Below, piece by piece: positions 16,988-25,063 of a DNA stretch of 64,000 nt. The DNA lies in the NCBI RefSeq assembly GCF_900113735.1, contig NZ_FOQM01000022.1, positions 62,001-126,000 of the forward strand, read 5' to 3'. How positions within the stretch are numbered: the stretch's first letter is position 1; each line of letters opens with the position of its first letter. A program made the translations under genes and the position numbers. Under the pieces are notes generated by a model. That model searched no databases and was not told the origin of the DNA. It saw only the letters and a list, made by a program, of their open reading frames with translations. Origin of the DNA: Bradyrhizobium sp. Gha (GTDB lineage: Bacteria > Pseudomonadota > Alphaproteobacteria > Rhizobiales > Xanthobacteraceae).

Positions 16988-17116
16988 CCGTCATCCTGAG
17001 GTGCGAGCGAAGCGAGCCTCGAACGATGTGCGGCCCAGATGGAGCTCGGCCGTCTATCCTTCGAGGCTCGCAGCGCAGTGCGGATGCACTGCGCTGCGAG
17101 CACCTCAGGATGACGG
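16988..17116. repeat. REP-like long inverted repeat inside an ABC operon
   Basis: CCGTCATCCTGAGGTGC (16988-17004) and GCACCTCAGGATGACGG (17100-17116) are perfect 17-base arms. A second hairpin inside has arms GCAGCGCAGTGC (17070-17081) and GCACTGCGCTGC (17086-17097). A related element lies at 42527-42650. It has no coding capacity. Confidence 0.85.
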
Positions 17117-17138
17117 AGATAGAGCAGAGCCCGCAGCA

Positions 17139-18143
17139 TCAATCCGCCTTCACGTAATCCTTGGCGATGATCGCATCGGCGTCAAAGCCCTTGTCGACGA
17201 AACCCTGCTCCTGAAGCCATTTGATCTGGTTGTCGACGTTCTTGACGTCGAGCTTGCCGTCGGGATCGATATAGGCGCAGTTGCCGACCACCTGCTCGAC
17301 CGGCAGGTTGGTGTATTTCGCGATGATCTCCAGCAGCGGTTTTGTGTGCTCGTTGATCGGCGCAACGCCGTCCTTCATCGAAGCGAGGATCACATCGTGA
17401 TATTCGCGGTCGGCTTTCGCAAGCACGCCAAGGAATTTCGTCACCAGCGCCTTGTTGGTCAGCGTCTTCGGCGAAGCGAACACCGCGCCCAATTGCCAGG
17501 GCGTCTCGTCGCCGACCCAGCCCAAAAACTTCGCACCGCCCTCGTCCATCAGCTTTCGCGCGGTGGAGATCGGCAGCAGCGCCGCATCGACGGTCTCTCC
17601 CTTCAACGCAGCGGCTGCGTTAGACAACGACTGCAGCGGCACGATCTTCACGTCGGAAAGCTTGAAGCCGTATTTGTCGGCGAGCAGGCCGAGCGAATAA
17701 TGGAAGGATGATCCGACTTGCGTGACCGCGATGCGCTTGCCGGCGAGGTCCTTCGGCGTCTTCAACCCGGCGGCATAGGCGTTGTTGCTGGCGAAATAGC
17801 CGATCAGGGGATAGCCTGATTTCTCGCGGCTCATGCCGCCGATCACCTTCAGCACGCCCTTGCCGGCGAGATTGTAGAGCCCCGCCGTGAAGGCGGTGAC
17901 GCCGAAATCGACATCGCCCGAGGTGGTGGCGACCGCGATCGGCTGCGCCGCGTCGAAGAATTTCAGATCGACGTCGAGGCCGGCGTCGCGGAAATAGCCC
18001 TTGTCCTGCGCAATGAAGACGGGCGCGGAGGACGACAGGCGGAGCACGCCGACCTTGGCCTTCAGTGCGTCCTCGGCCTGGGCCGTGCCCATCGCCATCA
18101 TAGCCAAAAGGCTAAGTGCCGCGACCCGCGCAATTCCGATCAT
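17139..18143 (-). CDS. ABC transporter substrate-binding protein, NMT1/SsuA-like
   Basis: 334 residues with a signal peptide (hydrophobic core about residues 6-20, ending GTAQAED). LRLSSSAPVFIAQDKGYFRDAGL and DLAGKRIAVTQVGSS are typical of the nitrate/sulfonate/thiamine-precursor binding proteins. It delivers the solute to the permease and ATPase encoded downstream. Its gene starts 30 bases after the FAD oxidoreductase stop, so the oxidoreductase may act on the imported compound. The ligand is not evident. Confidence 0.92.
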   Translation of the reverse strand: MIGIARVAALSLLAMMAMGTAQAEDALKAKVGVLRLSSSAPVFIAQDKGYFRDAGLDVDLKFFDAAQPIAVATTSGDVDFGVTAFTAGLYNLAGKGVLKVIGGMSREKSGYPLIGYFASNNAYAAGLKTPKDLAGKRIAVTQVGSSFHYSLGLLADKYGFKLSDVKIVPLQSLSNAAAALKGETVDAALLPISTARKLMDEGGAKFLGWVGDETPWQLGAVFASPKTLTNKALVTKFLGVLAKADREYHDVILASMKDGVAPINEHTKPLLEIIAKYTNLPVEQVVGNCAYIDPDGKLDVKNVDNQIKWLQEQGFVDKGFDADAIIAKDYVKAD

Positions 18144-18173
18144 CCCGCTTCCTCCAATGGTTCTTCTTGCAGT

Positions 18174-19541
18174 TCATGACAGGCCCTTCGGCAGCGGTTG
18201 ATCCCGTCCGATGAAGGCGCCCTGTTGTTTCAACGTTTCCTGCAATTTTTCAACCGGTATGTCGCGCGGGATCCTGTTTCCTGACAGCGCCAGCGCAGCC
18301 GCGGAACCGGCGGCCTCGCCCATCACGAAGCAGGCGCCGGAGACACGCGCGGCCGACTGGCCCTCGTGGGTCATGGAGGCGCAGCGGCCGGCGACCAACA
18401 GATTGTCTACGCCCTCGGGCACCAGCATGCGATACGGCAATTCGTTGTAGCCGCGCGATTCCGGGATCGGCGGGAAGGTGAAGACGACATCGCCGGGCAC
18501 ATGGGCCTCGATGGGCCAGCCATTGACGCCGATGGAATCCTCGAACGAGGCACAGCCGAGCACGTCCTCGCCGCTGAGCTGGTAGCCGCCCTTGATGCGG
18601 CGGGTCTCGCGGATGCCGAGTTGCGGCGGCAAATCGACGATATAGGACTTTTCGAAGCCCGGCACCGTGCGCAGGAACTCGAAGGCTGCGAGCGCCTGCT
18701 TGCGGCCCTCGATCTCGCCACGGGTGAGATCATCAGGCTCGACGCCGTTGATGGCATGGCCGTCCTCACGCGCCACTTGCGTGAAATTCACCCGCCATTC
18801 GATGCCGGATTTTTGCGGCCGTACGATCGCGCTCTTGCGCGGGAATCTGTGCGTGCCGGCCGCGGTGGCCGCTTCCATCAGTTGCGGGATGGTCCGCCAG
18901 GCATCGCCGGCCCTCGCAGGGTCGATGCCGTTGAGGCGCAGCATCATCGACGGGTACATCGGATGACCGTGCTCGTCCCCGACCTCGAACGGCGCACCGG
19001 CCCAGACCGCGAGATCGCCGTCGCCGGAGCAATCAATGAAGATCTCCGCGCGTACCGCCTGCCGGCCGGCCTTGGTCTCAATCATGAGCGCGTCGATGCG
19101 GCGGTCAGCCCCCATCACAACGCCTGCGCCGAGCGCATGGAAGAGAATGTGCACCTTGTGGCTGGCGAGCAGCTCATCCGCCGCGATCTTGTAGGCAGCG
19201 GTGTCGTAGGCCTGGGCAAAGACCTTGCCGAGGATCAGATGCGGCGCGTTGAGGCCGTTGAGATGGTCGATCCGCGCCAGCAGGTCGGAGGCCATGCCCT
19301 GCACGAGCCTGACGGCCTCGCCATAGACATTGCCATGCAGGCCGCAGAAATTGGTGACGCCGGCCGCGGTGCCCATGCCGCCGAGAAAGCCGTAGCGCTC
19401 GATCAGCAGCGTCTTCCGCCCGGCGCGCGCGGACGAGGCCGCAGCCACGATGCCGGCCGGGCCGCCGCCGAGCACGACGACCTCGTATTCGCCATAGAGC
19501 GGCACCTGCCGTGCTGGTTCCTTGATCGTCGTGGCCCGCAT
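18174..19541 (-). CDS. FAD-dependent oxidoreductase (FAD_oxidored family)
   Basis: 455 residues. The N-terminal dinucleotide site is VVVLGGGPAGIVAAASSARAG, followed by LIERYGFLGGMGTAAGV, the layout of the FAD-dependent oxidoreductases related to fumarate reductase and xanthan lyase. FAD contacts recur near the C-terminus (LLVAGRCASMTHEG). The start at 19541 has GGAAGG upstream; longer frames to 19850 run through the divergent LysR gene and are rejected. First gene of an operon with a complete ABC importer, so a catabolic step on the imported substrate is inferred. The reaction itself is unknown. Confidence 0.87.
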   Translation of the reverse strand: MRATTIKEPARQVPLYGEYEVVVLGGGPAGIVAAASSARAGRKTLLIERYGFLGGMGTAAGVTNFCGLHGNVYGEAVRLVQGMASDLLARIDHLNGLNAPHLILGKVFAQAYDTAAYKIAADELLASHKVHILFHALGAGVVMGADRRIDALMIETKAGRQAVRAEIFIDCSGDGDLAVWAGAPFEVGDEHGHPMYPSMMLRLNGIDPARAGDAWRTIPQLMEAATAAGTHRFPRKSAIVRPQKSGIEWRVNFTQVAREDGHAINGVEPDDLTRGEIEGRKQALAAFEFLRTVPGFEKSYIVDLPPQLGIRETRRIKGGYQLSGEDVLGCASFEDSIGVNGWPIEAHVPGDVVFTFPPIPESRGYNELPYRMLVPEGVDNLLVAGRCASMTHEGQSAARVSGACFVMGEAAGSAAALALSGNRIPRDIPVEKLQETLKQQGAFIGRDQPLPKGLS

Positions 19542-19583
19542 GGCGTCCTTCCCAACATCCGTTGCTTGGAGGCGACTATGAAT

Positions 19584-19600
19584 TAGCGCGTAGCGGGCTA
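19584..19600. promoter_or_regulatory. imperfect palindrome, possible LysR site
   Basis: TAGCGCG, TAG and CGGGCTA form an inverted repeat with one mismatch in the 108-bp gap between the divergent LysR and FAD oxidoreductase genes. Its TAGC...GCTA ends fit a LysR-type dyad, but only one copy is seen. Confidence 0.4.
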
Positions 19601-19649
19601 CAATCCACCAAAATATGCGATCAGCTTTCTCGAAACGCGAAAAGTCGAC

Positions 19650-20534
19650 ATGGACATCCTGGTGAATCTTGAGGCCTTCCTCGCCACCGCCGACGCGGCC
19701 GGATTTTCCGCCGCCGCGCGAAAACTCGATGTCTCGACCTCGGTCGTGGCCAAGCGCGTCGCGCAGCTGGAGGCACGGATCGGTACGCCGCTGTTTCACC
19801 GCTCGACCCGGCAATTGCGGCTGACCGAGGCCGGCCAGCGCTACGTGCATCGCGCCCGCGGCGTCGTCATGGATGCCACCGATCTGCTCTCACGCATGGG
19901 CGAGAAGCGCCACGATCTCGTCGATCACCTCCGCATCAAGGCGCCGACCTCGATGACCGTCGCGCGGCTTGCGGATGCCTTCAGCGCATTCCAGACGCAG
20001 AATCCACGGCTGAAGCTCGAGATCGTGCTGATCGACCGTCCGGTCGATCCCGTCACCGAAGGTTTCGACATCGCGATCGGCGCCTTTCCGCATTCCTTCG
20101 GCGGCGTGGTCGACGAACCACTGGTCCCGCTGAAACGACTGCTTTGCGCCTCGCCGGCTTATCTTAGGAAGCACGGCACGCCGAAGCATCCGCGCGATCT
20201 CGTCGAGCATCGCTGCCTCAGCTTCATGCCGACAGGCCCCGAATGGGTCTTTGACGGGCCGCGCGGCCGCATCAGCATCCAGGTCAGCCCCCTGCTCTCC
20301 TCCAATGAGGGACATGTGCTGGCGCGCAGCGCGATCGCCGGCAACGGCATCACGCTGATCTCGCACTATCTCGTTGCGGACTCGTTGCGCGACGGCACGC
20401 TGAAACCGGTGCTCCGCGAGTTTCCGATTCCGGAGTTGTGGGTGAAGGCGGCTATCCCCGAACGCCGGCGCAACGCGGCCGCCGTGCAGGCGCTGCTGAC
20501 CTTGCTCAAAACGTCACTCGCGCCGTCGCTGTGA
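19650..20534 (+). CDS. LysR family transcriptional regulator
   Basis: 294 residues. The N-terminal helix-turn-helix is seen in AFLATADAAGFSAAARKLDVSTS and VVAKRVAQLEARIG, then a substrate-binding domain of the CrgA/DsdC-like group (PTGPEWVFDGPRGRI). It is divergent from the FAD oxidoreductase-ABC operon and is probably its regulator, responding to the transported compound or a breakdown product. The start is directly at the DNA-binding domain. Confidence 0.92.
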   Translation: MDILVNLEAFLATADAAGFSAAARKLDVSTSVVAKRVAQLEARIGTPLFHRSTRQLRLTEAGQRYVHRARGVVMDATDLLSRMGEKRHDLVDHLRIKAPTSMTVARLADAFSAFQTQNPRLKLEIVLIDRPVDPVTEGFDIAIGAFPHSFGGVVDEPLVPLKRLLCASPAYLRKHGTPKHPRDLVEHRCLSFMPTGPEWVFDGPRGRISIQVSPLLSSNEGHVLARSAIAGNGITLISHYLVADSLRDGTLKPVLREFPIPELWVKAAIPERRRNAAAVQALLTLLKTSLAPSL

Positions 20535-20568
20535 ATTGCGGTGCTGTTGGCCGTTAAGCTGCCGAGAC

Positions 20569-21372
20569 TCAGCCCTTCCCGCCGCCCCACTTCGCCGCGC
20601 GCTTCTCGGCAAAGGACGCCAGCCCCTCTGCTGCTTCCGCGCTTTGCCGCTTGAGCGAATGCAGCTGGACGAGCCGGGTGTAGGTCGCATCATCCACCGC
20701 CATTCCACCGAACGAGCTCTCCAGTGCCAGCCGCTTGGTCTCGGCCATCGCCTCCGGGCCGTTGGCCAGCAGCTGCTCGACCACCTTGCTGCCTGCGGCG
20801 TCGAGATCGGCGAGCGGCACCACCTCGTGGACAAGCCCGATGCGGCGGGCGTCCTCGGCGCCAAAGCGTTCGCCGGTCAGTGCGTAACGGCGGACTTGCC
20901 GGACGCCGATGGCGTCGCATAGCTGGGGGATGATGATCGCGGCGGTCAGGCCCCAGCGCACCTCAGTGATGGAGAACAGGGCGTTGTCGGCCGCAATCAC
21001 CACATCGCAGGCCGCAATCACGCCGGTACCGCCACCGAAGCAGCCGCCCTGCACCAGCGCCACGGTCGGGATCGGCAAGGTGTTGAGCCGCTGCACGGCT
21101 TCGAACGTCGCCCGCGACGCCGCCTCGTTGGCCTCAGGTGATTGCGGCCGCACGCCGTTGATCCATTTCAGGTCGGCGCCGGCCTGGAAGTGCTTGCCGT
21201 TGCCCCTGAGCACGACGACGCGCAAGCTCGGCTTCTTGGCCAGCTCGTCCATGGCCGCGAGCACGCCCGCGATCAGCGCGCCGTCATAGGCGTTGTTGAC
21301 CTCCGGGCGATTCAACGTGACGGTCGCAACCCCACGCTCATCAAGGCTCCACAGGACGGGGCTGGCGGTCAT
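20569..21372 (-). CDS. enoyl-CoA hydratase/isomerase family protein
   Basis: A 267-residue crotonase-fold protein. Seen: the oxyanion-hole segments GKHFQAGADLKWI and QGGCFGGGTGVIAACDVVIA, and the EVRWGLTAA stretch that usually carries one catalytic glutamate. The shape is close to methylglutaconyl-CoA or isohexenylglutaconyl-CoA hydratases, so leucine or terpenoid breakdown is possible, but substrates are poorly predicted in this fold. The start at 21372 has CGGAGA upstream; the longer frame to 21501 is rejected. No biotin carboxylase partner is nearby. It converges on the LysR gene. Confidence 0.87.
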   Translation of the reverse strand: MTASPVLWSLDERGVATVTLNRPEVNNAYDGALIAGVLAAMDELAKKPSLRVVVLRGNGKHFQAGADLKWINGVRPQSPEANEAASRATFEAVQRLNTLPIPTVALVQGGCFGGGTGVIAACDVVIAADNALFSITEVRWGLTAAIIIPQLCDAIGVRQVRRYALTGERFGAEDARRIGLVHEVVPLADLDAAGSKVVEQLLANGPEAMAETKRLALESSFGGMAVDDATYTRLVQLHSLKRQSAEAAEGLASFAEKRAAKWGGGKG

Positions 21373-21526
21373 CGGCGATCTCCGGTCATTCTGATGGCGC
21401 ACATAATGGCCGAGGCAATGCGTCTTGATCCATATCTTTCCAGCGTGGGGCGGCCGCGCCCATCGCATGGCGGCTTGTGTCATGCTGCCGCCGGGCGGCA
21501 CCTAGGGATCAGGGACGAGACACCAC

Positions 21527-22501
21527 ATGCGCATCTGCATTTTCGGCGCGGGCGCCGTCGGCAGCCATCTCGCGGTCCGGCTGGCGCGCGCCGGCCATGA
21601 AGTCAGCTGCGTGATGCGGGGCGCGCATCTGGAGGCAGTCCGCGCCAATGGCCTCAAGCTGCGCGTCGGCGATTCCGAGGTCGGCGTCAAGGTGAACGCC
21701 TCTGGCGATCCGGCCCAGCTCGGCCAGCAGGACGTCGTGGTCTCGACGCTGAAGGCGACCGCGCTGACCGGGCTGGTTTCGAGCATCAAGCCGCTGCTGC
21801 ACGACGAGACCGCGATCGTCTTTGCGCAGAACGGCATTCCCTGGTGGTATGGAATCGGTCTGCCGCCGCGACATCCGAGGCCGCCGGATATTTCCTTCCT
21901 CGATCCAGGAGGGCGCTTGCGCGCCTGCATCCCGAAGGAGCGGATCATCGGCGGCGTCATCTTCTCTTCCAACGAGGTGACGGCGCCCGGCGTGGTGCAG
22001 AACCTGACGCCGGACCGCAATCGGCTCCTGATCGGCGAATGCGACGACCGCAATTGCGAGCGCATCACCAAGCTCCGCGGCGTCTTCAACGACGCGCGGC
22101 TGGAATCGCCGCCGGTGGCCGAGATCCGCGAGGCAATCTGGTCAAAGCTGCTGACCAACATGTCGCTGTCGGTGCTGTGCCTGCTGACAGGCCAGACCGC
22201 GCGCGGCGTGCGCGACGATCCCGCGTTCTCCGAGCTCATCCCGCGGATGCTGAACGAGGCCAACGATGTCGCGCAACACTTCATTCCCGAGGTCAAGCGC
22301 GTGACACGCAGTGGTCCCGCTCCCAACCACAAGCCATCGCTGCTGCAGGATTACGAGCTCGGCCGCGCCATGGAGATCGACGTGCTGGTGAAGGCGCCCG
22401 CCGCTTTCGCGCGAACTGCCGGCCTGTCTACTCCCACGCTCGACCTGATTGCCGCGCTCGCGATTCAGAAGGCGCGGGACAAGGGGCTTTACTCCGCCTG
22501 A
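21527..22501 (+). CDS. ketopantoate reductase family protein (PanE/ApbA)
   Basis: 324 residues with N-terminal GAGAVGSHLAVRLARAGHEV, the NADP Rossmann site of 2-dehydropantoate 2-reductases, and an all-helical C-terminal domain including IWSKLLTNMSLSVLCLL. Family members reduce ketopantoate in pantothenate synthesis, but many rhizobial paralogues have other 2-oxo-acid substrates. A second member lies at 33938-34942, so not both need serve pantothenate. It stands alone, convergent with the hydrolase gene three bases away. Confidence 0.85.
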   Translation: MRICIFGAGAVGSHLAVRLARAGHEVSCVMRGAHLEAVRANGLKLRVGDSEVGVKVNASGDPAQLGQQDVVVSTLKATALTGLVSSIKPLLHDETAIVFAQNGIPWWYGIGLPPRHPRPPDISFLDPGGRLRACIPKERIIGGVIFSSNEVTAPGVVQNLTPDRNRLLIGECDDRNCERITKLRGVFNDARLESPPVAEIREAIWSKLLTNMSLSVLCLLTGQTARGVRDDPAFSELIPRMLNEANDVAQHFIPEVKRVTRSGPAPNHKPSLLQDYELGRAMEIDVLVKAPAAFARTAGLSTPTLDLIAALAIQKARDKGLYSA

Positions 22502-22504
22502 ACC

Positions 22505-23182
22505 TCAGCTGAGTTCATCGATCCATGCCGCGAGCGTATCGAGCACTTCTGCGAGCGCCTCGTCGTTGGTGCGGCCGGACTTTTTCAGCACCGCGAAGGA
22601 ATGATCGCCGCCTTCGATCTCATGCAGCGTCGCCTTGGCTCCGAGTGCCGCGACGACGGGCCTCAGCAGGCCCAGGTCGGCGAGCCCGTCGCGCGTCCCC
22701 TGGAGAAACAACATGGGAACGGCGACGCGATGAAGGTGCTCGGCGCGCTCGGTCGATGGCTTCTTGTCGGCATGCAAGGGGAAGCCGAGGAAGGCGAGAC
22801 CTTTGACGCCGGGCAGCGCAGCCTTCGACTGTGCCTGCGATGTCATCCGTCCACCGAACGACTTGCCACCCGCGACGAGCTTCACACCCGGGCAAAGCCG
22901 CGTCGCCTCCTCCACTGCCGCGCGGATGGTGGCATGCGCGACAACAGGCTGGTCGGGACGACCCTGCTTGGTTTCCATGTAGGGAAAATTGAAGCGGAAC
23001 GTCGCGATTCCGCGATCTGCGAGGCCCTCGGCAATCTTCTCCATCGACGCATGCCGCATTCCGGCCCCGGCGCCATGCGCCAGGATGTAACAGGCGCGCG
23101 CATCGGCGGGCACCATCAGAATCGCGGAGACTGTGCCGGTGCCTTCGATGTCGAGCTTGAGCTCGCGCGTGCTGACGGTCAT
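22505..23182 (-). CDS. alpha/beta hydrolase of the KANL3/Tex30-like family
   Basis: 225 residues with an alpha/beta hydrolase fold. The early HGAGAGMRHASM is the oxyanion region, GKSFGGRM the nucleophile elbow with the serine, and EGGDHSF holds the catalytic histidine. This matches the small hydrolase group annotated with KANL3/Tex30 or dienelactone-hydrolase-like domains. The substrate is unknown. Single gene between the ketopantoate-reductase homologue and the TetR gene; no clear regulatory signal. Confidence 0.82.
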   Translation of the reverse strand: MTVSTRELKLDIEGTGTVSAILMVPADARACYILAHGAGAGMRHASMEKIAEGLADRGIATFRFNFPYMETKQGRPDQPVVAHATIRAAVEEATRLCPGVKLVAGGKSFGGRMTSQAQSKAALPGVKGLAFLGFPLHADKKPSTERAEHLHRVAVPMLFLQGTRDGLADLGLLRPVVAALGAKATLHEIEGGDHSFAVLKKSGRTNDEALAEVLDTLAAWIDELS

Positions 23183-23246
23183 TTCCCGGCGTTCCGATTG
23201 CTGCTGGCCCGCCTAGATTCATCGAGCCGCGCGGAAACGCAAGTGT

Positions 23247-23906
23247 TCAGGCGACATCCCGCGCATCCCGTGGCCAGAGATGGTTCAGCACCTGAACCAG
23301 CATGCGCATGATTTCGCGACGGCCGGCCTCGTCATTGCCAGCGCCGAACTTTCCTTCGAGCGCGAGCTTGGCGAAACCATGAACGGTCGACCAAGCCGCC
23401 GCCGCGGCGATCCCGGTCTGCTTCGGCGTACCGCCGGCGAGCTCCGCGACGACGCGCTCGAATTCGCGGCCTGCGGCCTTGATTGCGGCTCTGAGCCGCT
23501 CGTCGTCCGCAACGAGACGCTTGTTGGCGAACATCATCTGGAAGCGCCCCGGATGAGTCAGCGCGAATTCGACATAGGCAAGTCCCTGCGCGTGCAGCCT
23601 GTCGCGCGCATTCCGCTTGCCGGACGCGGCCTGAAGCAGCGCGGCGGCCAGCGCCTCGTAGCCGCGGATCGCGACCTCGGTGAGCAGCCCTTGCGCATTG
23701 CCGAAATGGTGCGACGGCGCGGCCGGTGACACGCCCGCCCGCCGCGCTGCCTCGCGCAGCGTGAATCCGTCGGCGCCGTGCTCGGCCAGGATGGCTTCGC
23801 TCGCGGCGATCAGCGCTTCCTGGAGTTCGCCGTGATGGTAGCCGGTATCCGACCTGCCCGGGGGCGCCATGCCCTTCGGATTGCCGCGCGCGATGGCTTT
23901 CTTCAT
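23247..23906 (-). CDS. TetR family transcriptional regulator
   Basis: 219 residues. An N-terminal TetR helix-turn-helix covers about residues 25-70, with FTLREAARRAGVSPAAPSHHF as turn and recognition helices, and the C-terminal part is a ligand-binding core of the WHG type. It is divergent from a frameshifted SDR gene. The gap holds two 17-base copies of one operator-like sequence around a good promoter, so autoregulation and control of the SDR are inferred. ATG 23906 is chosen; a GTG at 23918 has no ribosome site. Confidence 0.88.
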   Translation of the reverse strand: MKKAIARGNPKGMAPPGRSDTGYHHGELQEALIAASEAILAEHGADGFTLREAARRAGVSPAAPSHHFGNAQGLLTEVAIRGYEALAAALLQAASGKRNARDRLHAQGLAYVEFALTHPGRFQMMFANKRLVADDERLRAAIKAAGREFERVVAELAGGTPKQTGIAAAAAWSTVHGFAKLALEGKFGAGNDEAGRREIMRMLVQVLNHLWPRDARDVA

Positions 23907-23910
23907 GCAA

Positions 23911-23927
23911 CTTGACACTGTTTAGAT
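23911..23927. promoter_or_regulatory. TetR operator-like sequence, copy 1
   Basis: CTTGACACTGTTTAGAT matches the perfect dyad at 23941-23957 at 14 of 17 positions and overlaps the -35 element. It lies five bases upstream of the TetR start codon, so binding would also repress the regulator gene. Confidence 0.6.
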
Positions 23928-23940
23928 TGAGGCCTAATGA
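23912..23940 (+). promoter_or_regulatory. sigma-70-like promoter of the SDR gene
   Basis: TTGACA (23912-23917), exactly 17 bases, then TAATGA (23935-23940). It is the best vegetative promoter match in this region and is bracketed by the two operator copies. Confidence 0.6.
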
Positions 23941-23958
23941 TCTTAACACCGTTAAGAT
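23940..23958. promoter_or_regulatory. TetR operator-like palindrome, copy 2
   Basis: ATCTTAAC, ACC and GTTAAGAT make a perfect 8-base-arm dyad directly after the -10 element, ending 21 bases before the SDR start codon. It is the natural site for a TetR dimer. Confidence 0.65.
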
Positions 23959-23979
23959 AGAGACGCCGGAGGATTCGCA

Positions 23980-24923
23980 ATGACCGAAACGGAGCATAGC
24001 ACCGCAACCTCTCCGGTGAAACGGCGCCATCTGGTCGGCGGCGCCGCACTCGGCATGCTGGCGGGCGCTATCGGCGGTCTCGCCGGCGGTGTGGCGCTCG
24101 GCCAGGGCGCCGCGCTGCCCCGGCAAAAGCCGAGCGGCCGGCAGCGCTTTACGGACAAGGTCATCGTCGTGACCGGCGGCACTTCCGGCATCGGCCGCGC
24201 CGCCACGCTGATGTTCGCCGCCGAGGGCGGACGCGTCGTTTTCTGCGGACGCAATCTCGAACGCGGCCAGCAGGTGTAGCAGAGGCGAGAGCTGCAGGCG
24301 GCCAGGCGACGTTCATGCGCGCCGACGTCCGCGACGAGGCCGAGGTCAGGGTCCTGGTCGACAAGACCATCGGCCTGTACGGTGGTCTCGACGTCGCCTT
24401 CAACAATGCCGGCATCTCCATCGAAAAGCCCCTGCATCAATTGAGCGCAACAGAGTTCGACGACGTCATCGGCACCGACTTGCGCGGCGTGTTCCTGTCG
24501 ATGAAGTACCAGATCCCGCATATGTTGCAGAAGGGCGGATCGATCGTCGTCACCTCGTCGTCGAACGCCATCGCCACCTCGCCCAACCGCTCCGCCTATT
24601 CTGCGGCCAAGCGCGGCCTCGTCGGCTTGGTCCAGGCTGCAGCGCTGGAATATGCCCAACACGGCATCCGCATCAACACGCTGATCCCGGGCACGACCGA
24701 TACGCCCTTCATCCGCCGTCTCGCCGGCATGGAGAGCCTGCCGGACGCAGCCTGGCACGTGGCCATCGCGCAATGGGCCAAGTCGCACGTTCCGGGTCTG
24801 CAACGCGTTGCAACGGCGGAGGAGATCGCGGCCTTCGCGCTCGTGCTCGCCTCGGACGATCATCCCTACACGACTGGCGGCCAATTCGTCATCGACGGCG
24901 GCAAGACCGCGCAGGCCGGATAA
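23980..24923 (+). pseudogene. Tat-exported short-chain dehydrogenase/reductase, frameshifted
   Basis: The first frame (23980-24279) gives 99 residues: a twin-arginine leader around VKRRHLVGGAALG, then the SDR cofactor loop VVTGGTSGIGRAA, ending GQQV and a stop. The rest of the enzyme continues in the next frame: VAEARAAGGQATFMRADVRDE over about 24276-24335, then NNAG, catalytic YSAAK and DGG to 24923. One base is missing near 24275-24280 (GGTGTAG would be restored by one more base). The intact protein would be about 314 residues. It is either a recent pseudogene or a sequence error. AGGATTCGC lies before the start. Confidence 0.8.
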
Positions 24924-25063
24924 CGGCGGGGCCAGCAGCCAGAAAACGCAATTATCGGCACCCGGGCTTGGCGTACCACGACGCGCGGGCTTGCGCCCGC
25001 CTTGGCCGTTGTGGCACGCGTGATATGCGCGCGCCGTTGACGAGAAGATCGACCGAGGTGACC

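Noticed and set aside
16988..17116. Long inverted repeat considered as an insertion-sequence remnant
   Set aside because: No transposase fragment or target duplication seen; matches the REP-like family at 42527.
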